Assembly: GCF_900156375.1 (NCBI RefSeq)
Contig: NZ_FTNK01000015.1
Span: 62,001 to 126,000 of the forward strand
Direction: 5' to 3'
Length of the DNA stretch: 64,000 nucleotides
From: Paenibacillus macquariensis
GTDB taxonomy: Bacteria > Bacillota > Bacilli > Paenibacillales > Paenibacillaceae
Shown here: piece by piece, positions 36,490-45,154 of the stretch
Numbering within the stretch: position 1 is the stretch's first letter
How the letters are laid out: every line of letters starts with the position of its first letter
Made by a program: the position numbers and the translations under genes
Notes under the pieces: generated by a model
Database searches by the model: none
What the model was told of the DNA's origin: nothing
The model's input: the letters and a program-made list of their open reading frames with translations, nothing else

Positions 36490-36961
36490 TTCTGGTTCCC
36501 AATCCCACTTCGTTAATCTCAAATATAGAATCCACCACAAGTGGAAGATTCCCTCGTAATGACACAGCGCCCATGACTGAACGAGCATGAATTCCCTTTT
36601 CACCAAATACCTCCTGCATCAGATCAGAGAAACCATTCAGAACGAGATGATGCTCCTCAAATTCGGAAGACGCATTTATCAGCCCTTGAACTTTAATGAC
36701 CCGATTCACCCGATCTAAGCTGCCTAACGCCTGTTTGAGAACTGCGAGCACTTCTATTCCCGCCTGTCTTGCGAACTCATACCCCTCTTTCGTTGAATAA
36801 TCACTACCCAATTTCCCTTTAGGATGACCCGACGGACCTTTGCCCGATATATAGATCAATCCATTCACGATGCTATAGTTCATATAATTAGCTGAGGGTT
36901 CGCTCCCTTCCGGAAGTACAATCCCTAACGCTTCTAATCTTGCCTCAACGAGTCTTGTCAA
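36482..36961 (-). CDS. RidA/YjgF/UK114 family protein
   Basis: A 159-residue protein of the RidA family. It has IVNGLIYISGKGPSG and the C-terminal pattern GIHARSVMGAVSLRGNLPLVVDSIFEI, with the conserved Arg near the active site. Family members deaminate reactive enamine/imine intermediates from PLP enzymes; this longer subgroup (about 150 residues) is less studied. It lies 18 bp after the DinB-like gene on the same strand, so the two probably form one transcript. Confidence 0.88.
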   Translation of the reverse strand: MTRLVEARLEALGIVLPEGSEPSANYMNYSIVNGLIYISGKGPSGHPKGKLGSDYSTKEGYEFARQAGIEVLAVLKQALGSLDRVNRVIKVQGLINASSEFEEHHLVLNGFSDLMQEVFGEKGIHARSVMGAVSLRGNLPLVVDSIFEINEVGLGTRIS

Positions 36962-36979
36962 CAGTCTCCACTCCTATTC

Positions 36980-37498
36980 TTAAAGCGTCGCACTACTCTT
37001 TAATAGCAACTTGGTGATTAACACGATCTGACCCGTATGATATCCCATATGTTCTGCTATATATACTAAATGGCTTTGAATGGATCTAACTACATATCGC
37101 TCCGATTCTTCAGCATCTATCCCCTTCATCCGCTTCCAATCCTCACCATTGAAATAAATCTTCACCTGTCTTTGTAAATCTTCATCCGTAATGCCATTCA
37201 GCACCTGAATAGACTCTCTACGAACTGTCTGAAGTTGATCAAGTAATTGCTCTTTCGTATATCCACCAACCCGATCGAACTCTTGCGATCTTTCTCTTAT
37301 AAACGGTTTATTACCCAACCCACTAACAAAGTGCTGATACTCACTCCCAGCTAAATGAATACATAGATTCGCAACACTATTCATGTTCGGGGCTAATCTC
37401 AACCAGACCTCTTCTTCCGATAAACGCTGCACACCATTAACGACTTTCTCAAGTTGCGCATTCATCTGCTCAATCACAATATGAACAATTTGAGACAT
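36980..37498 (-). CDS. DinB-like metal-dependent protein (DUF1572 type)
   Basis: A 172-residue four-helix DinB/YfiT-like protein. It has the typical metal-binding histidines in NLCIHLAGSEYQHF (first His) and HMGYHTGQIV (two His). DinB-superfamily proteins include bacillithiol-dependent transferases; the specific reaction here is unknown. It is divergent from the MocR-type regulator and upstream of the RidA gene. RBS AGAAAGAAGGAG before the ATG. Confidence 0.85.
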   Translation of the reverse strand: MSQIVHIVIEQMNAQLEKVVNGVQRLSEEEVWLRLAPNMNSVANLCIHLAGSEYQHFVSGLGNKPFIRERSQEFDRVGGYTKEQLLDQLQTVRRESIQVLNGITDEDLQRQVKIYFNGEDWKRMKGIDAEESERYVVRSIQSHLVYIAEHMGYHTGQIVLITKLLLKSSATL

Positions 37499-37557
37499 AG
37501 GACTCCTTCTTTCTATTGCGTTCTTGATGTACTTCTAATGCCTAGTCTATAATGGAT

Positions 37558-37602
37558 TTGACCTCCTAAAAAGTAACAGTTATTCAAATATAATAGAGGT
37601 CA
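37558..37602. promoter_or_regulatory. Promoter region of the MocR gene with inverted repeat
   Basis: The half-sites TTGACCTC (37558-37565) and GAGGTCA (37596-37602) form an inverted repeat enclosing a TATAAT (37589-37594), 14 bp upstream of the regulator start. Its position suggests an operator for autoregulation or control of the divergent DinB-RidA genes. Confidence 0.45.
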
Positions 37603-37615
37603 GATTGAGGTTATC

Positions 37616-39058
37616 ATGTTCGATATTATGCTACCGCAAGATGGGCAAGGTCCGTTATATATGCAGTTATATAGACATATTCGAGCGCTTATTCAAAACA
37701 ATGACATCACAGATGGTACGAAGTTACCTTCTATCCGTTCTCTTCGTCAACAGTCTTCTCTTAGCAAAACAACCATTGAAACCGCCTATCACCTGCTACT
37801 AGAAGAAGGTTACGTTCTTAGTAAACCTCGATCCGGTCTCTATGTCGTCAATCCTCAATCGATTCAGACCTTGGAAGATCTTAGAGATCATAACAGCACC
37901 ACGCTTACGCATCGCTCACCGACATGTAATGAACCCGCTCCAACATCAACAAATAATATGGTCGATTTCGATCTATTGGCGGTAGATGGCCATTCTTTCC
38001 CGCTATCCGCTTGGAGATCTGTCTTGACTGATGCTCTTTCCCTAAGCGGCGGCACCATTCACCAATATGGAGACCCTAAGGGCGAATACGATTTACGCGT
38101 GCAACTCACTCACTATCTAAAAAATTCTCGAGGCGTATCGTGCTCACCTGAACAAATCGTGATCGGATCGGGTATCTCCTATAGTATTCATATCCTCACG
38201 CAACTCTTTTCTTCGCCTATGAACGTTGCCTTCGAACAAGATGGCATTGCTCAGGTTGGAGATCTCTTTACCCAACATGGTTGGAATATCGTGCCTGTCC
38301 CTCTTCATGATCATCAACTCTCGATATCTGAATTAGAGGATCAGAATATCCAGGCTATCTATGTTACACCCTCCCAGCGTCCTACAGGCCATCCTTTGCC
38401 CTACAATATCAGAATGGAAATGCTCCATTTCGCCTATCACCATCACGCGTACATTATTGAGGACGATTACGATGGTGAATTCCGCTATACCGGCAGAACG
38501 ATCCCCTCACTTCAAGGGCTTGATCATAAGGGCGTCGTGATTTACACGGGTACATTCTCCAAAGCATTTACACCTGCGTTACGCATGAACTATGTGGTTC
38601 TCCCTCTCTCTCTATTGGAGAAATTGCAAACGATGGAACACATTCTCTCCAGCCCATCGCGTATTGACCAATTAGCCATGAGCCTATTCATAGAACGCGG
38701 TCATTGGTATCGCCATATCCGACGGATTCGACATGTCTATCGTAAGAAACATGCCTCTCTAACACAGTTACTCGCACTACACTTCTCAGATCATATCCAC
38801 ATCCAAGGGGATCATGCCGGACTTCACATTGAATTAACCGTCAATACATCCTACAGTGCATCACAGTTAATAGAATTGGCTTTATCCGAAGGCGTTCGGG
38901 TATACGGTTCACAGTATGCGGGATTACATTCAAGTAAATCACTCCCTAGAATCTATATGGGCTTCGGAGGAATGGATGTATGTGATATGGAGCGAGGCAT
39001 TCTACAATTGAAAAAGGCGTGGTCACATGCATTCACGACAGACACAGCATCAAGTTAA
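37616..39058 (+). CDS. MocR-type regulator (GntR winged helix plus aminotransferase domain)
   Basis: A 480-residue PdxR/MocR-like protein. The N-terminal GntR helix-turn-helix (about residues 10-80: GTKLPSIRSLRQQSSLSKTTIE) is followed by a fold-type I aminotransferase domain with the PLP-binding lysine in YTGTFSKAFTPALRMNY. IIEDDYDGEFRY is the Asp/Tyr PLP-contact motif. These proteins sense PLP or an amino-acid derivative. It is divergent from the DinB-RidA genes, and RidA acts on PLP-enzyme intermediates, so that pair is its likely target. Confidence 0.92.
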   Translation: MFDIMLPQDGQGPLYMQLYRHIRALIQNNDITDGTKLPSIRSLRQQSSLSKTTIETAYHLLLEEGYVLSKPRSGLYVVNPQSIQTLEDLRDHNSTTLTHRSPTCNEPAPTSTNNMVDFDLLAVDGHSFPLSAWRSVLTDALSLSGGTIHQYGDPKGEYDLRVQLTHYLKNSRGVSCSPEQIVIGSGISYSIHILTQLFSSPMNVAFEQDGIAQVGDLFTQHGWNIVPVPLHDHQLSISELEDQNIQAIYVTPSQRPTGHPLPYNIRMEMLHFAYHHHAYIIEDDYDGEFRYTGRTIPSLQGLDHKGVVIYTGTFSKAFTPALRMNYVVLPLSLLEKLQTMEHILSSPSRIDQLAMSLFIERGHWYRHIRRIRHVYRKKHASLTQLLALHFSDHIHIQGDHAGLHIELTVNTSYSASQLIELALSEGVRVYGSQYAGLHSSKSLPRIYMGFGGMDVCDMERGILQLKKAWSHAFTTDTASS

Positions 39059-39065
39059 TGGAATG

Positions 39066-39091
39066 AAAAAAAAGCACGCCTATGGCGTACT
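39066..39091 (-). terminator. Terminator of the MccF-like gene
   Basis: The stem GTACGCC/GGCGTGC on the minus strand has a 3-nt loop, followed by eight T. It lies beyond the tandem repeat that follows the MccF-like gene. Confidence 0.7.
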
Positions 39092-39120
39092 CTCAATTAA
39101 CAGTTCCTGTTCAATAGCGT

Positions 39121-39173
39121 TCTATAGCTTTCTATAGCTTTCTATAGCTTTCTATAGCTTTCTATAGCTTTCT
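39121..39173. repeat. Tandem repeat, unit TCTATAGCTT (5 copies plus part)
   Basis: Five perfect 10-bp copies followed by TCT, in the 3' untranslated stretch of the minus-strand S66 peptidase gene and just before its terminator. Such perfect short repeats are prone to slippage and copy-number change. Confidence 0.9.
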
Positions 39174-39194
39174 TTATTCTTTCTAGTTTCCTAT

Positions 39195-40235
39195 TTAGGC
39201 AAATGGACTTTCCATGAGAACTATTTCTCCTGTTGTAGGATTTAGCTGCACTAATCCACCTAAGGGGATGATTAATTTGGGATCCGTATGCCCGAAGTCT
39301 ACATCGACAACAATCGGGATCTTACTTGCGCCAAATTCATCCCTGATGACACTTAACAGGATTTGATACAGTTCTTGCTTCTCTTCATTTGAGTAATCTT
39401 TGGCTCTGCCAAAGATCACGCCCTTAATCTGCTGGAAGATGCCTTGCATACCGTAATTTCGGAGCATATATCCTACTTGTCCCGGCGTAGGCTTCTCTTC
39501 TGACGTTTCGAAGAATAGTATTTTATCACTCCAAAAGGATCCGCTTGGCCAGTACACCGTTGACTTCATGAATTCTAGCACTTCAATACAGCCACCCCAT
39601 GCACAACCCGTTTCTATTGTATTTCCTTGAATAAAGGTCCACCCCGCTTCATTATTATGAAATTCTCTACATTGTCCCAACGTATTCGGATTAACCCAAT
39701 CTTGATAACCATTTGTCCATGTCGAAAAAGGTTGATATGTGTATGGATAATGATCTTCTAACAAAATCGACTTGATATGTTGTGTGTTTGCATCAGGTAA
39801 ATGTTGTAACTGCGCAAGCCCTGCCATCACAGAGGGTCCATAGAAAGTTACCATCCCCAATAAATTAAAATACGACAAGAAAGTCGTGGCATCTGAAAAA
39901 CCCATGATGAACTTAGGGTTATTCATAATGATCTCTGTATCTAAATACGGTAGAATCCTTACCGATTCATAACCTCCAATAGATGTAATGATCCCATCAA
40001 TCTGATCATTCTTAAAACATTCATTGATATCATCTGCACGCCACTTCGGATTCCTATATAAATCTTCTTGGGACATTCTCGCTGTAGGCATTTCAATGAT
40101 TTCAAAACCCATGATATGTTGGAGATTCTGTAATCCAAGCTCATAGATACCCGGAAATACAATGGGTAGTCCATTCGATGGGGATATGATAGCAATCTTA
40201 GATCCTGCCATTAGTCTTTTTGGTTTATTCATCAT
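39195..40235 (-). CDS. S66 family peptidase, LD-carboxypeptidase/MccF-like
   Basis: A 346-residue S66 serine peptidase. The substrate fold opens with GSKIAIISPSNGLPI, the nucleophile-containing segment is FIMGFSDATTFLSYFNLLG, and the second-domain segment is GCAWGGCIEVLEFM with a catalytic Glu. VVDVDFGHTDPKL supplies the His near the C-terminus. The GCAWGGCIEVL and FETSEEKPTP features fit the MccF/immunity-type group more than murein LdcA. Its role is either LD-tetrapeptide recycling or hydrolysis of aminoacyl-nucleotide antibiotics. A single gene with its own terminator. Confidence 0.88.
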   Translation of the reverse strand: MMNKPKRLMAGSKIAIISPSNGLPIVFPGIYELGLQNLQHIMGFEIIEMPTARMSQEDLYRNPKWRADDINECFKNDQIDGIITSIGGYESVRILPYLDTEIIMNNPKFIMGFSDATTFLSYFNLLGMVTFYGPSVMAGLAQLQHLPDANTQHIKSILLEDHYPYTYQPFSTWTNGYQDWVNPNTLGQCREFHNNEAGWTFIQGNTIETGCAWGGCIEVLEFMKSTVYWPSGSFWSDKILFFETSEEKPTPGQVGYMLRNYGMQGIFQQIKGVIFGRAKDYSNEEKQELYQILLSVIRDEFGASKIPIVVDVDFGHTDPKLIIPLGGLVQLNPTTGEIVLMESPFA

Positions 40236-40325
40236 GACCTCCGTTTACCAAGATACTCGCCTAGCACATTCTTCGCCACATCGTAATAAGATACCTTTGT
40301 TAACACCTAAGGAGGGCTTATACCC

Positions 40326-40712
40326 ATGATAAATAAGATCTCAAGAACCAGTAAGATAACAAGAAATAATAAGATCACCCGAAAAAACACAATAACCAGA
40401 GCACAAACACATGTTCACGAATTTGAAGGTAGTACAAAGCTAGCCGAAGAAGGTGCTGATAGACATAATCATCGGTTCGCAGGTGTTACGGGTCAAGTCA
40501 TCAGAGTAGGCGACAGTCATATTCACGAGATTGATCTCACACATACCGACTTCTTGAATCATTTCCACAATCTCAAAAAAATTAGAACCGGCCGTGCAAT
40601 TCCTGTTGGCAATGGTAAGCATGTTCACTTTGTAACTGGATCCACTACACTCAATGATGGTCATGTACATCAGTTCAATTTTGCAACATTAATCCAACAA
40701 CCTCTAGTCTAA
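40326..40712 (+). CDS. YmaF family protein
   Basis: A 128-residue protein with the repeated His motifs of the YmaF family: THVHEFEGSTKLAEEGADRH, DSHIHEI, HFHNLKK, KHVHFVTG and DGHVHQF. The N-terminus is very rich in K/R/T/I. AAGGAGG lies 9 nt before the ATG. The His-x-His pattern suggests a metal-binding role, but the function of the family is unknown. A strong terminator follows at 40739-40772. Confidence 0.85.
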   Translation: MINKISRTSKITRNNKITRKNTITRAQTHVHEFEGSTKLAEEGADRHNHRFAGVTGQVIRVGDSHIHEIDLTHTDFLNHFHNLKKIRTGRAIPVGNGKHVHFVTGSTTLNDGHVHQFNFATLIQQPLV

Positions 40713-40738
40713 ATTTCGAAAAACAAACTTAGAATACA

Positions 40739-40772
40739 GCACAGCTCTGCTGCCAACAGAGCTGTGTTTTTT
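40739..40772 (+). terminator. Terminator after the YmaF gene
   Basis: The stem ACAGCTCTG/CAGAGCTGT has a 7-nt loop, followed by GTTTTTT. Confidence 0.88.
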
Positions 40773-40894
40773 GGTCGTTTAGTCTAACTACTCAATCCCA
40801 CCTTATACTCTTCTTGTCATTCAGCGTAGTTATTCAACCTAACACAGCGCACTCCCTGCTAACTGTTGGTTACAATATATCGTTACATATGTTA

Positions 40895-40956
40895 TTGACA
40901 GCATTTGTTAAGAGGTATACATTTGTATACATATAGTAACGTATACAAATGTATAC
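40895..40956 (+). promoter_or_regulatory. Promoter and twin palindromic operators of the ABC exporter operon
   Basis: TTGACA at 40895-40900 is followed by GTATACATTTGTATAC (40915-40930), which is a palindrome with arms GTATAC. The motif returns at 40941-40956 as GTATACAAATGTATAC, the reverse complement of the first. The two 16-bp sites are 10 bp apart and overlap or lie just past the likely -10, as expected for a repressor controlling the exporter operon. Which regulator binds is unknown. Confidence 0.65.
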
Positions 40957-40985
40957 GATCAATTCTAAATTAAGGAGTGTTGAAT

Positions 40986-41489
40986 ATGCGACGCCGTATA
41001 ACTGCACGTGATGGATTATCCGAGAGGGAACAAGGCTCTCCAACTCCTGGATTAAGCAAACGAAGAGAAATCAGTAGCCTAGATCGAGCTGCCACAGAAA
41101 GAAGTTCTAACTCTGGGGAACGCGGAAGACTTCATGGTAGGCATCACAGTGACCGCGATCACCACAAGGATTCCGGAGAACATATCGATCGAAAGCGCAA
41201 GAAATTGGATCATACGAATACTGATGACTCCTCAGCACAACGTCCCTCCCATCGAGATGACAAGAATATGCATGGTGCGAAGACCTTTCGCCGCGGACGC
41301 GTACTTATGTTTCTTAAGCAATTACAAGTTAAACGTTCAACCTTAATGCAACAACTTGAACAGCCTGAATTCAAGTCGATCGAACAAGTCATTAGTGGAG
41401 AATTAAAAGCCGTCGATGATATCATTCAACAGTTCACTCATTTATTTGAAATACAGGAGAATGAATCCGATAATCCTACGAATCCGTGA
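40986..41489 (+). CDS. Uncharacterised protein leading the ABC exporter operon (167 residues)
   Basis: The start at 40986 has AAGGAG 8 nt upstream; a GTG 9 bp earlier is less likely. Residues 1-105 are strongly polar and rich in Arg, His, Ser and Asp, and are probably disordered. A helical C-terminal part follows (RRGRVLMFLKQLQVKRSTLM ... ISGELKAVDDIIQQFTHLFE). The gene is 11 bp upstream of the first exporter subunit. The C-terminal part looks like the end of a PadR/MarR-like protein or a conserved accessory protein; the N-terminus lacks a visible helix-turn-helix. No named family is assigned. Confidence 0.7.
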   Translation: MRRRITARDGLSEREQGSPTPGLSKRREISSLDRAATERSSNSGERGRLHGRHHSDRDHHKDSGEHIDRKRKKLDHTNTDDSSAQRPSHRDDKNMHGAKTFRRGRVLMFLKQLQVKRSTLMQQLEQPEFKSIEQVISGELKAVDDIIQQFTHLFEIQENESDNPTNP

Positions 41490-41500
41490 GGTAGACCTTT

Positions 41501-43258
41501 ATGTGGAAATTAAAATCGTATTTACAACCTTACTGGGTAGCCAGTCTATTAGGTCCTCTGTGCATGATACTTGAGGTATGGATGGATTTATTACAACCCA
41601 TCATGATGGCTAGTATCATTAATGATGGCATCATGACGGGCGACCTGCCTCATATCCAGAAGACGGGCCTTATGATGCTTGGCGTAGCACTCATTGGTGC
41701 CATTGGAGGCGTGGGTTGTACTGTGTTCTCGAGCATCGCCTCTCAGAACTTTGGACGGGATTTGCGGAATGCCTTATTCGAGAAAGTTCAGACCTTCTCT
41801 TTCCGCAATCTAGATCAAATAAAGACCGGTTCGCTCATTACCCGATTAACCAATGACGTCATGCAGATGCAGGCTTTTATTCAAATCATTATGCGTGGCT
41901 TTATTCGTTCCCCGCTTCTGTTTGTCGGAAGCTTTATTATGGCGATATCGATTAGTCCGAAATTAACACTCATTCTAGCCATAGCCACTCCGCTGTTATT
42001 TATTTTATTGGTCGTTCTCATCCGTAAGTCCTTCCCGCTGTTCTCCAAAGTCCAATCTAAGTTAGATGCCGTAAATAACGTGCTTCAGGAGAATTTATCT
42101 GGCATTCGGGTTGTAAAAGCATTCGTCAGAGCGAACTATGAACGCAAACGTTTCGGTAAAGCTAATGAAGAGTATACCCATATTGCTATTAAGGCCGCAC
42201 GGCTGATCTCTCTAAATATGCCTATCATGACACTAATTCTAAATATAAGCGTGGTTGCCGTATTGTGGTATGGTGGAGGACTTACCCGAGGTGGTTCCCT
42301 TTCAACAGGAGAGCTAATTGCCTTCATTAACTATGTCACGCAGTTATTATTCTCAATGCTCACGATTAGCACGATGCTTCCTTTCGTCTCCCGTGCCAAA
42401 GTATCCGCTGAGCGGATCAATGAAGTCATGGATACTGAGACTGAGATTATAGACCCTACGTTCACGAGATCGAAAGAAATCACATCTATCATTCATTCCG
42501 GTCATATTCAGTTTAAGAACGTATCGTTTGCCTATGACACTGCTCAGGAGGACCTAGTTCTTCAAGATATATCTTTCCAAGCGAAACCCGGTCAGACACT
42601 CGCCATTCTTGGTGCCACAGGGTCTGGTAAGTCAACACTCATTAGTCTTATTCCTCGCTTATATGATACGACGAGCGGCAGTGTGCTGATTGATGGGACC
42701 GACGTCAAAGACATCCCCTTGGATAATTTAAGAGGTCAGATTGGTATGGCTTTGCAACAATCTATTCTGTTCACAGGCTCAATTCGAGACAACATTCGCT
42801 TCGGCGAAGATGATGCAGAACAAGATGAGATTGAAGCATGCGCAAAGGCCGCAGAAGCACATGATTTCATCATGCGTATGCCTGATGGGTATAACACCGT
42901 TCTCGGTCAAAAAGGCGTCAATCTATCCGGTGGTCAGAAACAACGAATTTCGATTGCGAGAGCATTACTCGTGCGTCCTGCCATATTAATTCTGGACGAC
43001 AGCACTAGCGCCGTAGACTTAGGAACAGAGTCTCGTATACAGAAAGCACTCAAAGAACTTATGAAAGATACAACTACCATTATTATTGCCCAGCGGATTT
43101 CCTCGGTCATCGACGCAGATCAGATTCTAGTTCTGGGTGACAACGGTACGATTGCAGCCGAAGGAACCCATGATGAGCTTATTAAGAGTAGTTCCATCTA
43201 CCAAGATATTTACCGATCCCAACGGAAGGAGGAACAAGAGCATGTCAGAATCAGCTAA
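41501..43258 (+). CDS. Heterodimeric multidrug ABC exporter subunit with degenerate ATP site
   Basis: A 585-residue half-transporter: six-helix membrane domain (residues about 1-320) and nucleotide-binding domain. The Walker A is GATGSGKST and the signature LSGGQKQR. The Walker B is ILILDDSTSAVD, with Asp in place of the catalytic Glu. The H-loop reads IIIAQRIS, with Gln in place of His. These changes are the hallmark of the degenerate half in heterodimeric exporters such as BmrC or TM287. It overlaps the next gene by 17 bp, and that partner has a canonical Walker B. Confidence 0.93.
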   Translation: MWKLKSYLQPYWVASLLGPLCMILEVWMDLLQPIMMASIINDGIMTGDLPHIQKTGLMMLGVALIGAIGGVGCTVFSSIASQNFGRDLRNALFEKVQTFSFRNLDQIKTGSLITRLTNDVMQMQAFIQIIMRGFIRSPLLFVGSFIMAISISPKLTLILAIATPLLFILLVVLIRKSFPLFSKVQSKLDAVNNVLQENLSGIRVVKAFVRANYERKRFGKANEEYTHIAIKAARLISLNMPIMTLILNISVVAVLWYGGGLTRGGSLSTGELIAFINYVTQLLFSMLTISTMLPFVSRAKVSAERINEVMDTETEIIDPTFTRSKEITSIIHSGHIQFKNVSFAYDTAQEDLVLQDISFQAKPGQTLAILGATGSGKSTLISLIPRLYDTTSGSVLIDGTDVKDIPLDNLRGQIGMALQQSILFTGSIRDNIRFGEDDAEQDEIEACAKAAEAHDFIMRMPDGYNTVLGQKGVNLSGGQKQRISIARALLVRPAILILDDSTSAVDLGTESRIQKALKELMKDTTTIIIAQRISSVIDADQILVLGDNGTIAAEGTHDELIKSSSIYQDIYRSQRKEEQEHVRIS

Positions 43259-45086
43259 GCCAAGCTCTAATCATTCTTTTAAACCATTGGGACCAACCAT
43301 GGGTATGGGCGGCGGCAGAGGGCCAGGACCTATCCCGAAAGTGCGACCCAAGAATACAGCTGCTACGATTTCCAAACTATGGACCTATCTGAGACGTCAA
43401 CGAACGGGACTAATCATCGTCTATATTTCTACTTTTCTAAGCTCAGTCATCTCCCTTATCGGTCCATACCTCATTGGTAAAGCGATTGATAACTACATCA
43501 TGCCTAAAGATTACAACGGTCTGTTGTGGCTCTGTTTATTAATGTTAGGTATTTATTTATTGGGAAGTGCCGTATCGTGGGTACAATCTTATGTCATGAG
43601 TGGTGTATCCCAGCGAACAGTGCTTGAACTACGACATGATCTTTTTGAGAAATATCAATCATTACCTCTAAAGTTCTTCGATACCCATAGCACTGGGGAA
43701 CTGATGAGCCGAACGACCAATGATATTGAGAATGTATCCAATTCGCTTAATCAGAGTGTCATTCAATTACTAACTAGCCTTATCACCCTATCGGGGTCAC
43801 TCGTCATTATGTTAAGCCTGAATCTTTCGTTAACGATAGTCAGTCTAATTACGATCCCTCTTATTCTCTTGGCTACCCGCCAGATTTCTAGCCTGACACG
43901 CAAATATTTCAAGGGTCAACAGACACATCTGGGTGAACTGAACGGATTCATTGAAGAGACGATTCAAGGACAAAAGGTAGTTGCGCTGTATCGACGTGAA
44001 GCAACCGAGATTAAGCGCTTCAAAGCTATTAATAAACAACTCAATGTGGTGGGCACGAAAGCTCAGATTGTTGCTGGACTCGTAGGTCCTGTCATGAACG
44101 CAGTTAATAACTTTAACTTTGCGCTCATAGCTGCCATTGGGGGATGGATGGTATTTAAAGATTTAACCACCGTTGGCATCATCGTCAGTTTCCTTAACTA
44201 CTCCAAGCAATTCGGACGTCCAATCACCGAACTTGCCAATCAATATAATATGATTCAATCGGCTGTAGCAGGTGCTGAGCGTGTATTCGAGATTATGGAA
44301 TTAGAATCAGAGTATACAGAAGACCAAGGCGGGGTTGTCTCACATGACATGCGTGGCCAGGTTCAATTCGATAACGTTTCTTTCAGTTACCGACCTGATG
44401 CTCCTATTCTCCAGAATGTTTCCTTCGTCGCTAATCCTGGTGAGAAAATCGCGCTTGTCGGACCCACAGGTGCTGGAAAAACAACCATCGTCAATTTATT
44501 AACCCGATTTTATGACATCAACGAAGGCCGTATCACCATTGATGGTTTGGACATTCGTGAACTCGATAAGAACAACCTCCGTACGGAAGTAGGTATGGTT
44601 CTACAAGATGCGTATGTGTTCTCTGGTAGCATTCGTGATAACATTCGCTTCGGTCGGTTGGATGCTACGGATGAGGAAATTAAAGCGGCCGCTAAACTCG
44701 CTAATGCGGATGGCTTTATATCAAGATTACCCCACGGTTACGATATGATCTTACAAGCCGAAGGAAGTAATCTGAGTCACGGACAACGACAACTCCTTAC
44801 GATTGCTAGAGCGATTCTAGCTAACCCTTCAATTCTCATTCTTGATGAGGCTACAAGTAGCGTAGACACGCGGACAGAGATGCATATCCAAGAAGCTATG
44901 AAGAACTTGATGAAGGGCCGAACGAGCTTCGTCATTGCCCACCGCTTAAGCACCATTCAAGATGCTGATAAAATATTAGTCATGAATGGTGGCCAAATCA
45001 TTGAACAAGGTAATCATGAGCAACTGCTTGCTGCGAAAGGGTTCTATTGCGAGTTGTATTCGAGTCAATTTCGGAGAGTCGTGTAA
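43242..45086 (+). CDS. Heterodimeric multidrug ABC exporter subunit, catalytic partner
   Basis: A 614-residue half-transporter starting MSESAKPSSNHSFKPLGPTM at 43242, with GGAGG 7-11 nt upstream inside the previous gene. A Gly/Met/Pro-rich N-terminal extension (GPTMGMGGGRGPGPIPKVRP) precedes the membrane domain. The NBD has Walker A GPTGAGKTT, Walker B ILILDEATSSVD and H-loop FVIAHRLS. Its signature is LSHGQRQ instead of LSGGQ. That altered signature faces the degenerate Walker site of the partner, so the two changes fit one inactive ATP site per heterodimer. The substrate is unknown. Confidence 0.93.
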   Translation: MSESAKPSSNHSFKPLGPTMGMGGGRGPGPIPKVRPKNTAATISKLWTYLRRQRTGLIIVYISTFLSSVISLIGPYLIGKAIDNYIMPKDYNGLLWLCLLMLGIYLLGSAVSWVQSYVMSGVSQRTVLELRHDLFEKYQSLPLKFFDTHSTGELMSRTTNDIENVSNSLNQSVIQLLTSLITLSGSLVIMLSLNLSLTIVSLITIPLILLATRQISSLTRKYFKGQQTHLGELNGFIEETIQGQKVVALYRREATEIKRFKAINKQLNVVGTKAQIVAGLVGPVMNAVNNFNFALIAAIGGWMVFKDLTTVGIIVSFLNYSKQFGRPITELANQYNMIQSAVAGAERVFEIMELESEYTEDQGGVVSHDMRGQVQFDNVSFSYRPDAPILQNVSFVANPGEKIALVGPTGAGKTTIVNLLTRFYDINEGRITIDGLDIRELDKNNLRTEVGMVLQDAYVFSGSIRDNIRFGRLDATDEEIKAAAKLANADGFISRLPHGYDMILQAEGSNLSHGQRQLLTIARAILANPSILILDEATSSVDTRTEMHIQEAMKNLMKGRTSFVIAHRLSTIQDADKILVMNGGQIIEQGNHEQLLAAKGFYCELYSSQFRRVV

Positions 45087-45100
45087 TACATTTTTCAAAG

Positions 45101-45151
45101 AAAAGAGTGTTCGTAATCATGACCTTCATCATGAATCACGAACACTCTTTT
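45101..45151. terminator. Bidirectional terminator after the ABC exporter operon
   Basis: The perfect stem AAAAGAGTGTTCGT/ACGAACACTCTTTT encloses an inner ATCATGA/TCATGAT-like stem, between the convergent exporter and hydrolase genes. Confidence 0.85.
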
Positions 45152-45154
45152 GCT

